A stretch of 64,000 bases of DNA from contig NC_090323.1 in assembly GCF_040869045.1 (NCBI RefSeq), positions 268,898,392 through 268,962,391 on the forward strand. Reading direction: 5' to 3'. Both the position numbers and the translations under genes were made by a program. The notes beneath the pieces are model-generated. The model did not search any database, was not told the origin of the DNA, and saw nothing but the letters and a program-made list of their open reading frames with translations. Shown here piece by piece: positions 35,249-44,975 of the stretch (the first letter of the stretch is position 1; each line of letters starts with the position of its first letter). Source of the DNA: Eurosta solidaginis (taxonomy: Eukaryota > Arthropoda > Insecta > Diptera > Tephritidae).

Positions 35249-35686
35249 CTGTGGTGTTTAATAATAAACGAAAACATCTATATATGTATTTTATGGGTGT
35301 AGTTCACGCTACTTTAAAGATTATTATTTATGTATATAAAATTTTAAGTGGCACTGCGCACAAACAAAAAATCTGTGTGCGCTTCACGGTCTTCAGCTAT
35401 CGATATTGACTAGAACTATCGATGGTGCCAATAGTTGCAGACTGTACATTATATCGATTGTCTATCGCTATTTTTTCTAGCTTTACTATATAGCTTACAA
35501 ATAAGTAACAAATGTAATAACACTAACGTCTATGTAAATGAATTACGAAGGTTAAAAAAACAAAGGGAAAAAGATGATCTGATATTTCAAAATGTAAATA
35601 TTATTGCTATCTTCCTCAAAGTGTTTATTGCGTATTGAATACAATTGTCATGGAAATGATTTGTTTTTCAATTGGCAGCAATAAAC

Positions 35687-36277
35687 CAGGGATGCACCTT
35701 AACGTTAAGCTAATCGTTTATCAAAAAATTTCCACCGTTTCCGTTGAAACACTTCGAAATATTATCGATAAAGAAATTATCAAGATAAATTGTATCTCGT
35801 TTTTAACCGAAACGAAAAGCTTTCGTTAACGTTAAAAACGTTAACGAAAACGTGATACTTTATGTTTGAATTGTGCTGGCAATGCTATAGCCATGGTGAA
35901 GCCGTAAGGTGGCAACAACGAGCGCACATACACACACAAACTCTATGTAATTTGTTTGTGTAATTCGTTGGTGGTAATGTCAAAAATACTCTGAGAAATG
36001 TTCGTACTGTCAAAATTCATGAGAAAAGTTGCAATCAGCTTGGATAATGCTTTCACCTTTAATGACTCCGCCATCAATCAGCTTTGCCAGCATAGTTTGA
36101 AATTAATAATCAACATAAACGATTTGATTTCGTTTTGATATGGCAGAAAACGAAACGAAATCATTTCGTTAATTTGACGATCTTAACGTTAATAAACGAA
36201 ACGAAATGACTTCGTTTCGTTTATTAACGTTGATTATCGTAACGAAATGATATCGTTTCGTTGGTTAAGCATGCTTG
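35687..36277. mobile_element. hAT-type MITE with 8-bp TSD and long internal hairpin
   Basis: The left end is CAGGGATGC. The right end reverse complemented is CAAGCATGC, which matches at seven of nine positions. Both are flanked by the direct repeat CAATAAAC (35679-35686 and 36278-36285). Subterminal DNA is dense in TTAACG, AACGAAA and TTTCGTT words. A perfect 21-base inverted repeat with a five-base loop lies at 36185-36231. No coding sequence. Confidence 0.85.
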
Positions 36278-36549
36278 CAATAAACAAACAAATATGACAT
36301 TTATATTGTATACCCATCATAACGGACATTATCAGTGTACACCCTAACAATGTAATTGTAATAATGCATGTGATCCACAAAAGTATGGGATTTACTATAT
36401 AATTTAAAATAACAAAGTTATTAAATTTTACCTTTTAACCTTTGAAACAGAATGGAAAAAAGTCATTGTCTAATTGCTTGGCAAGTTTTAGCTCAATCGA
36501 ATGTTATATGTATCAATTGGTGTTGTAACATTGTATATAGGCATGTATA

Positions 36550-37394
36550 CCCAGCAAAAAATTTAAACCTTATATAAGGCTTATTTCATATGGCCAAAAG
36601 GGTTATGAAATCAAGCCTAAATTCCATAAGGAATATTAGTTTTATGGCGTACTCTTTATAATACTTCTAATTTTTCTGTACTTATGTCATCAGGCCTAAG
36701 GTTTATCTGAGACGTTACGCATTAGGCTTATAACGCATATTGAACAAGGCTTACGTAAGGAATTATTTAAAGCCATTAGGTAGAGTAAGGCGAGTCTATC
36801 ATAAGGCTGTGGAAAAAGTGAAATGAAGCTTGCACAAGGCCTAATTATAAGATAATACTTGTTATATTACGACTTTTACATAAGGCTTTTGACACGTTTA
36901 GATTCAGGCTAACATAAAATATTGTAATAAGATAGTACATTGAGTACAATAACCTGAATATAAGCTTTATCAACCAGGTAGGATAAGGAATAGTATACCA
37001 TATTTTGACCTAACTATAAGTATATTCTCATATGAAATCAGACTTATGTTAACACAATATCTAACTTTGAGTTCCTTCAATCTCCTATCTCAAAACATTA
37101 TTTAACTATAGGCTGGTAATCTAACGTTCAAAATTAATTTTCAGCTCCTACGTTCAGGTTACGCGTCAAGTTACATTAAAAATAAGAAAGTTTTTCTAAA
37201 CGGGACAAAATATACTCTTCAAAAATTCGTTTGCCAGATGCCAAGGGATGACGTAAAATCGTTCCAACATACATCATACAATAAGGCGTTACTATAAGGA
37301 GTATGATGTATTAACCTTATTCTAAGGTTTATCTGCCAGTAATGAAGCTAGTATTCTTTATTGGTTACAACCGCTTTTGCAAGTTTTTGCTGGG
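36550..37394. mobile_element. MITE with CCCAGCAAAAA ends and TA duplication
   Basis: Perfect 11-bp inverted ends CCCAGCAAAAA and TTTTTGCTGGG, flanked by TA on each side (36548-36549 and 37395-37396). The interior repeats AAGGC, TAAGGCTTAT and GCCTAA in both orientations many times. No coding capacity. Confidence 0.8.
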
Positions 37395-37626
37395 TATGTG
37401 CACATTGTATAATAGTAGTAGGTATTTTAAAATATTGATCGATTATTACGGTTGCAAATGACTTGAGATATTGTTAATAGCACGTGCAATCTAGCTTTTA
37501 TGACATTTTAATCACATTAATGGTTTACTGGGAAGCGTAATTTATATGAGAAAATATTTTAATTTGCCATACATATATTCATTTAAACGAATGAAGGAAA
37601 AACAACCGATTATTCTATGTACTAAC

Positions 37627-37730
37627 CTGAGAGTCCTTTAATCCCAGTCGTTCAGCCAATTTCTTGCGATCCGGTTTACTTATATATTTTTGTTGTTGAA
37701 ATCGCTTTTCCAAACCTTTGCGCTGTGAAT
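37627..37730 (-). CDS. Dbx: Dbx homeobox exon: homeodomain positions 10-44
   Basis: Part of a Dbx-class homeodomain transcription factor, a nuclear DNA-binding regulator of neural fate in animals. The exon encodes SQRKGLEKRFQQQKYISKPD and RKKLAERLGLKDSQ. Numbered along the homeodomain, L16, F20 and L40 fall at the expected places. It opens with two bases completing the Asp-10 codon begun in the exon at 39270. It ends after Gln-44 with donor CAG/GTTAGT. A 44/45 intron is the classic homeobox intron site. The acceptor is TTTCGTTGCCAG. The recognition helix (45-60, with the WFQNRR core) must be on another exon at lower coordinates, not found in this window. The K-x-ISKPDRKKLA stretch separates Dbx from most other classes. 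Confidence 0.93.
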
Positions 37731-39269
37731 CTGGCAACGAAAGCAACAATAATAATAAATCAATATGGCAGTAAGCAGCAAGCCACAAATTATTTCGATA
37801 TACACTGGTGGAAAAAATAATTGAAATTGCTACACTTCTTAATTGATTTATACCCTATCAACTTCGTCTTTTGTATAACGATAGTTACGGCTTTTCTTAT
37901 TTCCTGCTCAATTGCAAGTTGTAGATTTGTGATATTTTTTTTAATATTAGAGAGGAATTGTGATAAATAGGAGCATTTCGTACTAAACCAGAAACCGTCA
38001 CAACTCAAAACTTTCCAAAATTTACTTTTCCTTCCTAAAAACCAAATCGTAATGATACTCTCCTTCGGCTGGAGAAACACCGCTATGCGTAGTTTTATGC
38101 CAACCTCGTCGCTTTTGCAGTATTAACTTTGAAGCACTAATTTTAGTTTCAAAGTACCCTTTTAAACGAAAAGCTAAATTTATTATCCTACTCAGTATTA
38201 TTTCGAGTTATGACGCTTTTGTTGAAAAAGTGATAGATTTGTTTATTATAAATTTTTTCATTATTATTCTTACGCCTCAATGCACCGCCATCTTTATTTA
38301 GATCTATTGTGCTTCACCTTTCAGCCTTTGTCTGTATGCGGAGGCTTTTAATACAAATAGATACCTCTTCAGACTTTTTACTCCATATTACGAGGGTATT
38401 ACCAGTCACGCCAATTTGATGGGAGCAGCTCTAAAGCTCCTACCCCATAGAAAAGCACTTTTCAAACTTTGAGATTTCCTTAATTATCGCTAACCTGGCA
38501 CCACTTAGCCAAATTTTTTTGGCCCCCCAATATTTGTTTTTTTACCATCCCTGGCCAATGGTGCACATTTTGAGTAATTAGCTTTCCTGTAAGTTACTTT
38601 GAAGTCGATTATAAGATTTCTAAGCTTTAAGCTATTTTTTCTAAATATCTCAATATGTATGACATAAAGCTGATCCTTCCCTTTGTTTGGAGTTTTCGAC
38701 GAGCCCCAAAAATATTCCAACCTTTGAATTTCTAGTTGACTAAAAAATAACTTAAACCTTTACCGAATCATATATTGCCACCTAGCAGAACCTTTTATAA
38801 ATATTGTTTTGGTCATGTTATGGGCTAAAGTTCAAGTTATAATTATCAAGCTTTTTTCAAAGTTGCCTAGAGTGATTTTAATTGATCCCAATATATTGTA
38901 TTACCAAAGGATTTGGAGTCTTAAGCGTACCGGTTGATCGCAAAATTCCCCAAATATTTTGAAAAATTTTCTATTTTCTTAGAGCACGGAACAATGATTG
39001 AAGTATTTAGTTCATAACCAATCGTATAGACCCAAAATTTAGATAGTCCCCAATTTCGCACGCAAAATAGGAGTATAATAATTATAATTTATATTTATAA
39101 CATCATTTTATCATCATAGTACCATTTCAATCATGTAGTGAATACAAATTTCCAAAAAGGGTGCAGCGAAAATAATTAATAATTCCGTGAAGCTATTTTT
39201 GTGCCCACCAGTGTACATAAGCAAAAGCAAACAACTAATGTCTCGTTCGGAAGGGTATTTTACACTTAC
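37731..39269 (-). other. Dbx: Dbx intron between the two homeodomain exons
   Basis: About 1.54 kb, GT...AG on the minus strand (donor CTG/GTAAGTG, acceptor GTTGCCAG). It is AT-rich, with no clear mobile element and only short domainless open frames. Its splitting of codon 10 (phase 1) fits both exons. Confidence 0.85.
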
Positions 39270-39374
39270 CAGAAAATACAGCACGTCTCATCATACCACG
39301 CCTAGGCTTACCACGTGTTGAATGCGCCCAAGGGAATCCTTGACCAGGTGGAAGGGGAAATACTTGCGCACCAA
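39270..39374 (-). CDS. Dbx: Dbx exon: conserved pre-homeodomain segment and homeodomain start
   Basis: Encodes GAQVFPLPPGQGFPWAHST followed by RGKPRRGMMRRAVFS. The RGKPRRGM(M/L)RRAVFSD block is a near-invariant Dbx signature joining the homeodomain N-terminal arm to helix 1. The family is otherwise recognised by it in vertebrate Dbx1/2. The exon opens with two bases completing a Val codon and closes with one base of the Asp codon, both consistent with the neighbours (105 bases). Acceptor CTCTTTACAG, donor TTTTCTG/GTAAGT. Open frames in other registers here are shadows. Confidence 0.93.
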
Positions 39375-39760
39375 CTGTAAAGAGTGTGAGTTTGTAAAAG
39401 GAAACGGAAATGCATTTGCTTGTCGAAACAATGCAATTAACAGTAAATATGTAGTGGAGCGCAGCAGGAGACTATTGAGGTGCATTAGATTACAGTTGCA
39501 TTTAATTGTTGCATGCCACAGCCAAACAAAAGCGCACATATATTTCAGTGCGTGTGTATATGCGCCTGACAATGTTGACAAGTGTGCAGCGATACCAGTT
39601 GCAAACATTAGTCAAATTCTATTACTATCATGCCACAAAATGTGGCAAATACCCGTAAATGCTGTACCTCAACATGGACATCTAATGCATACGCACACAC
39701 AAATTCATATTGAGCTACATACATATAGATATGTAATAACAATAATATGCAGGCACTCAC
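39375..39760 (-). other. Dbx: Dbx intron
   Basis: A 386-base intron with donor GTG/GTGAGT and acceptor CACACTCTTTACAG on the minus strand. No repeat recognised. The 149-codon plus-strand open frame spanning it is not a gene. Confidence 0.85.
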
Positions 39761-40423
39761 CACTCATGTAAGGATTCCGACAATGCGCCAGCAACGAATG
39801 TAAATGCGGGTGTTGTAGGCTGTGTGGCAGGAAGGGCGTAGGTCGACTAGGCAATGGTTTTGCTATCACTTGATGACCAGACGTTGGACCGGACAAGGGG
39901 GAGTGATGTGGCGCCATATGTGATTGCAGTTGATGTTGCTGTAGATGTGTTGGACCTTGTTGCAGTTGTTGTTGTAATTGTTGTTGCTTCTCCTGAGCCG
40001 TCGGCAAATTTAGTCTTCGATTATTACTATCCTCAATGTTATTGGCATTGACATTGTCATTGTGACCACCAACACCTTCATATGGTCGACTATCATTGAT
40101 TGCGTTATTGGCGTTGCTATTATTGCCACTACTACTACCGCCGGTACCAGTCGAATGATTATCGCTATCACTGATTGTGCTGCCAGGTGATGACGACGAA
40201 GCTGCTGCGGTTTGCGGTTGACAACTATTACCGTTAGCGGTGGCACCGATGGAATTTAACTGATGTGTTGGCAGGTGTGAATGGTGTGTTAGGTGTGGGT
40301 GTGCATGTGCCAAAGGATGCGTGTGCGGGTGATGGTGTGTGAGGAATGCGGGATGTGGAAAATGTGTGTGATGTATGAAATTTTGTTGTAAATAAGGCCA
40401 GATGTGCTGGGGCTGAATAAATT
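39761..40423 (-). CDS. Dbx: Dbx exon: low-complexity N-terminal region
   Basis: 663 bases with an open frame throughout, in phase with the next exon (two leading bases, 220 codons, one trailing base). It starts with FIQPQHIWPYLQQNF and a His/Pro-rich block. A Ser/Asn/Gly-rich middle follows, then a Gln/His-rich block (EKQQQLQQQLQQ). It ends HSLLAHCRNPYMS before the conserved GAQVFPLPP segment. Acceptor TTTTTCACTTACAG, donor AGTG/GTGAGTG. Such regions are usually disordered transregulatory segments. The initiator Met is not in this exon, so at least one more 5' exon exists. An antisense Val/Ile-rich open frame at 39854-40051 and other overlapping frames are shadows. Exact residue-level conservation with other Dbx proteins is not claimed. 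Confidence 0.85.
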
Positions 40424-41277
40424 CTGTAAGTGAAAAACGGTAAAAGGTCTCATATCAATATTTACTACTCTATTAGAACAAAAACAAGTAAAGCTAGGTA
40501 ATATAATAAATATTAGTACAAGAATATATACACATATATATTTTAATATAAATTTTATTAATTGACTATCCCTTTTATGTTATATGCTTCCATCGCCTTT
40601 TGTATTTGGCAGTGTTACGAATATACAAATTGGGAAAATAGAAGGGCAGTTCAGAAAAGCTCGCAACTCCTCTCAAAGCTCTTTAACAATGTAAATCCCG
40701 CAAACTTAATTAAAAATCGTTTCATTTCTAAGGTTTCCTTGATTGCAAAGCAATTGCGAGTGCAATTGTCTTGGCTTTAAATGTGAGAAATGCTACATAT
40801 TCTTTCCACGCAACTCCTCAATTGTTGTTACCTTTATTAATTAAAACAAGTTAGAGGGAGACTTAAACACGTAAGAAGAATTTGGAGAATGTGGCACCTA
40901 AATCATCCAGGCTGTAAAAACGAGAAACGTGAAAAAATATATGAGAATGAAGACAAAGGCGAAAAGAAAAAGATAACTTTGAAGACAAAGGAAAATGCTT
41001 AAACAAAAACGGAGAGGAAGGGAAGGCCACAGTGAAGCATAAAGGCAATGATAAGTGAGACACTGATGAACAAAGGACGTGTGGCACTCGGGGACTGCCG
41101 CGGTAAAGCTATTGCATATTATCAACTTATGCAATTATAATATTTATGCAACATTTTGTTTTCTTTGAGATTAATTCAAGTTTTGTCTTTGATATTAATT
41201 CAAGTTAACCTTTTTAAGCGTGGTGACTGATAAGAAAACAAATTTTTTACTTTTATTGAATAAATGAGAAGTTAATA
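40424..41277. other. Upstream Dbx intron or flank
   Basis: No exon seen. 40855-41070 is purine-rich on the plus strand (GAAAAAGATAAC, GGAGAGGAAGGG), which makes false minus-strand frames rich in F, S and L. Microsatellite-like TATA runs lie near 40525. Confidence 0.45.
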
Positions 41278-41618
41278 TTTAATTTTCACTTTAACTTTAA
41301 CTTTCACTTTAACTTTAACATTCACTTTAACTTTAACTTTAACTTTATTTTTAACTTTAACTTTAACTTTAACTCTAACTTTAACTTTAACTTTAGCTTT
41401 AACTTTAACTTTAACTCTAACTTTAACTTTAACTTTAGCTTTAACTTTAACTTTTACTTTAACTTTAACTTTAACTTCAACTTTAAATTTAACCTTAACT
41501 TTAACTTTGACTTTAACTTTAACTTTCACTTTAACTTTAACTTTATTTTTAACTTTAACTTTAACTTTCGCTTTAACTTTAACATTCACTTTAACTTTAA
41601 CTTTAACTTCAACTTTAT
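41278..41618 (+). repeat. (TTTAAC)n hexanucleotide array with higher-order pattern
   Basis: Some 55 hexamers of TTTAAC with recurring single-base variants (TCTAAC, TTTAGC, TTTCAC, ATTCAC, TTTATT, TTCAAC). Variants recur in blocks. For example TCTAAC, two standard units, TTTAGC and three standard units is followed by the same variant series again. The minus strand reads (Lys-Val)n for over 100 codons only because the unit has no stop in that frame. This is not a gene. Confidence 0.9.
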
Positions 41619-41653
41619 GATCCGGCGTGGGCGTGGGCGTGAGCTTAGCACCT

Positions 41654-42157
41654 GCTAACAAGCCAACCTAATATAAACGCACGCAAGTCATTTTCTGTCA
41701 AAAATGTCTCATGCACATACAACTTGTATGAGAGCAACTCAAATTGAATTTGCTGCGTGAAAACCTAACTCGATTTCCAATTTTTGTTCTGCGTGACATT
41801 TAGATTTGACGTTTGCACACATGCTTTACATTGTCGCAACGCATGCTTAAGCCGGAGTCATTGGTGCCGTATGTCGTATCGCTGTATCCGTATCCCTAAC
41901 GTAATCAGCTGTTTATCGTTACGTCGGTAAACCAAAACCCAATTGGTTGGCTACGATACGGTTACGACCTTAGCGGCACCAATAATCGATTGCGTTGATT
42001 CTCATAAGATTGGTCGAATCAGCTGTTATAAGGTTACCGATACGGTTACCGATAAAGCACCAATGTCTCCAGCTTTATTCCGGTTATGGCAAAAAACGCC
42101 GGTTGTTTGCGTGCGCTAAAAAAACGCGGTGCGGTTTTATTAGGTTGGCTTGTAAGC
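41654..42157. mobile_element. Element or remnant with 28-bp inverted arms, split by a MITE
   Basis: Arms at 41654-41681 and 42130-42157 match at 25 of 28 positions in inverted orientation (shared core ACAAGCCAACCTAATA). The Harbinger-like MITE 41850-42074 lies inside. No TSD visible. Confidence 0.55.
41850..42074. mobile_element. PIF/Harbinger-like MITE with TTA duplication
   Basis: Left end AGCCGGAGTCATTGGTGC and right end reverse complemented AGCTGGAGACATTGGTGC match at 16 of 18 positions. TTA flanks both (41847-41849 and 42075-42077), the three-base duplication of the PIF/Harbinger group. 225 bases, non-coding. The interior includes two AATCAGCTGTT words in inverted-symmetric positions. 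Confidence 0.8.
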
Positions 42158-43801
42158 GACCATATATGTATACGATAAGCGATAGCACAATGGCTACATC
42201 GTGAAAATCAACGACAGCTCTTTCAGTTTGATTTCGATGGTCGTATGATAAGAAAGTGTCGCACGCGCGCTTAAAACAGAGTACCAAAGAGTGCGTGTGA
42301 CACATGTTTACCGCTCAAACATTGCAATCAAACTAAATAAATAATTGATTTTGCTTTCGCCCTCGCTACGCGTTCGTGTTTACTAACACATTCTCAATTT
42401 GGTAACCGTGTAAATGTAGTGGTGCCCACCTCTGTTTATGATAGAGATCCAATTTTATGTATTTGTCCTGTTGCTAACACCGAACTTTTACGAACCTTTT
42501 CGAGCCTTTTCGGATCTTTTTTGACAAATATCCGTTACGGTTTTTTTTGATTTAGTCGCCAAGCCCGCGATAAAATCTATGCAATAGCTTAAAAAGGTCA
42601 AAGATAAGAATGAAAAAGAAGAATGTTTAAACAAATACGAATGCAAAAGTAATGGCGAAAGGAAGAAAAATTGGACTGCCTAACACAAGAAAACTGATGT
42701 TGAAAAATAAATGGAGGCAATGAAAAAGATGAATAAGAAATTTTGTTCAAATACAAATAAAGAAGCTGATAATGCTCTTTGCCGAACGTCTTCCAATCCT
42801 GCCGCGGACGCTACTCATAAAGGGGCGACACAAAACAAAAAATTATTGGCAATTTTTTTTTTAATTGATTTCATGAAAATATAAGTATTTCAAATTCGGT
42901 GTCAGTGTTAGAATATAAATCAACTGCTGGGTAGAATTCCATTCTATCTCGGCTGCCTGTTCAAAACCACCCTATCTTAGATTATTTTTCATGAACTACC
43001 TATCACAAATCAAAGCATATAGAATTTATGCTTAAATATGAGTTTTTAAATGAAATTCTGAAGCTCTTCAAATAACGTCTTTCACAGTCTCAACAGTGAC
43101 GTGGCTGCCACGAAACCATATATCGATTTATTCAAAAATATATACATATATACAAAAAACTGTAAACGTTGAATCTGTGACACGATGAAGCACCAGAATA
43201 CAAAAGGATAGCGTTATCGTCGCTGGGATATAGCGAATATATCTAGTACAACTATTATAAAATTGAGCACTTCCACTACATCACTTGTAGAATAGGAATT
43301 GATATCTTAAGTTCATTTCTGGAATCAAAAGTTAAGAAAGATAGTTTGTGTGCAGAATACTTGATTTATGAATAAATTTTAGAGATATTTTCCATGATTT
43401 TGAATCATTAGCGACTCAACAACGTGAAATTCGAGGCACGCACTGCGAAGAGGGAATAGCAAAATTACAGGAGAATCGAATAGAAATGTTAATATTTTGC
43501 ATAAAGTGAATTATGGCATGCAATTTTAATCTCGGATAACACAACATTTTTCCAGGATTCTGTAAGCTTGCCTTTGCGCGCAGTTATTTAGTAGTGGAAC
43601 AGTATTTCGGTCTTCTTTCGATGAAAAATGTCTATAAGAGCAAGTTATCTTCTTACTTAGAATTAGCCTCTCATGAAGAGTTAAACTCATATTTGTTCAC
43701 CAAGTTTTTAAATGAACTCTCAGTTAAAAAGTTCAGCAAGTGAACCAGAAAGTCTTTCTTTTGCAATTTTTTTTTTAGATTTTTGAATAATCGTGAATAT
43801 A
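42158..43801. other. Unannotated stretch
   Basis: No gene or repeat recognised. Contains a CCTTTTCGAGCCTTTTCGG short tandem near 42496-42514. Confidence 0.4.
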
Positions 43802-43815
43802 TTCTTTGATCATGC

Positions 43816-44775
43816 TTACTTACTTAATTGGCGCTTAACCGTCTAAACGGTTATGGCCGTCCAACAAGGCGCGCCAGTCGCTCCTTCGCTCCGCCAACCG
43901 GCGCCAATTGGTCACACCAAGGGAGTTTAAATCGTTTTCCACCTGGTCCTTCCAACGGAGTGGGGGCCGCCCTCTACCTCTGCTTCCATAGGCGGGTTCC
44001 GATAGAAACACTTTCTTGGCCGGAGCATCATCTTTCATTCGCATAACATGGCCTAGCCAGCGCAGCCGCTGCGTTTTAATTCGCTGGACTATGTTGATGT
44101 CTGCGTATAGCTCGTACAGCTCATCATTAAATCTTCTTCGGTACTCGCCATCGCCAACGCGTAGAGGTCCATAAATCTTTCGAAGAACTTTTCTCTCGAA
44201 CACTCCCAAAGCCGCTTCATCTGCTGTTGTCATGGTCCATGCTTCTGCCCCATATAGCAGGACGGGTACGATAAGTGACTTGTAGAGTATGATTTTCGTT
44301 CGCCGAGAGAGGACTTTACTTTTCAATTGCCTACCTAGTCCAAAGTAGCATTTATTGGCAAGATTGATTCTTCGCTGGATTTCAGTGCTGATGTTGTTGC
44401 TAATGTTGATGCTGGTTCCCAAATAAACGAAGTCTTTTACTATTTCGAAATTATGGCTGCCAACAGTAGCGTGGTTGCCAAGGCGCATATGCGCTGACTC
44501 TTTGCTCGATGACAGCAGGTACTTCGTTTTGTCCTCATTCACCATCAAACCCATCTTTACCGCTTCTTTTTCCAGCTTGGAGTAAGCAGAACTAACAGCG
44601 CGGGTGTTTAGGCCGATGATATCAATGTCATCAGCATATGCCAGTAATTGCACGCTTTTATAGTATATTGTTCCGGTGCGGTTAAGTTCTGCAGCTAGTA
44701 TAATTTTCTCCAGCATCAAATTAAAGAAATCGCACGATAGGGGGTCACCCTGTCTGAAACCTCGTTTAGTTTATG
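43816..44775 (-). mobile_element. RTE-like non-LTR retrotransposon, 5'-truncated, 14-bp TSD
   Basis: Both flanks carry TTCTTTGATCATGC (43802-43815 and 44776-44789), a 14-bp target-site duplication. The 3' end on the minus strand has a short (AAGT)n-type tail (GCCAATTAAGTAAGTAA). The 5' end is truncated inside the polymerase just before motif B. The intact frame and exact duplication mark this as one of the younger insertions here. Confidence 0.92.
43835..44719 (-). pseudogene. RTE-like reverse transcriptase, C-terminal part
   Basis: A 294-codon uninterrupted frame, and the same frame extends upstream to about 44768 through GFRQGDPLSCDFFNLML (motif B). The catalytic YADDIDIIG box (motif C) follows near the start. 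Then come NEDKTKYLLSS (motif D), DFVYLGTSIN (motif E region) and the thumb/C-terminal part LYKSLIVPVLLYGAEAWTMT. A final GRGRPPLRWKDQVENDLNSL segment of the kind seen at the end of RTE-group ORFs closes it. Motif A, the fingers and the endonuclease were lost to truncation. The clade assignment is by motif style only. Confidence 0.88.
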
Positions 44776-44975
44776 TTCTTTGATCATGCTGCGCATTTTT
44801 GGCATGACCTACAGGCCGTTTCTTACCAATCCGGTATATTAATTTGTACATTAGCGGAATAAACTTAAATGTTTCAACGATTTCATAGAAGCTAAAAATT
44901 AATCAAACACAAATTTTATGCACTCAGAAACACAGTAGAGATGTGATTTATATATTACATACTTATGTATGTATG

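Noticed and set aside
39322..39771. 149-codon plus-strand frame
   Set aside because: It runs antisense through a Dbx exon and intron whose splice phases are consistent on the other strand.
39854..40246. Val/Ile-rich open frames antisense or out of frame over the Dbx exon
   Set aside because: They arise from the biased codons of the low-complexity Dbx exon and have no independent support.
41272..41661. 129-codon minus-strand frame of (Lys-Val)n
   Set aside because: It is the stop-free translation of the TTTAAC hexanucleotide array. No start context or domain.
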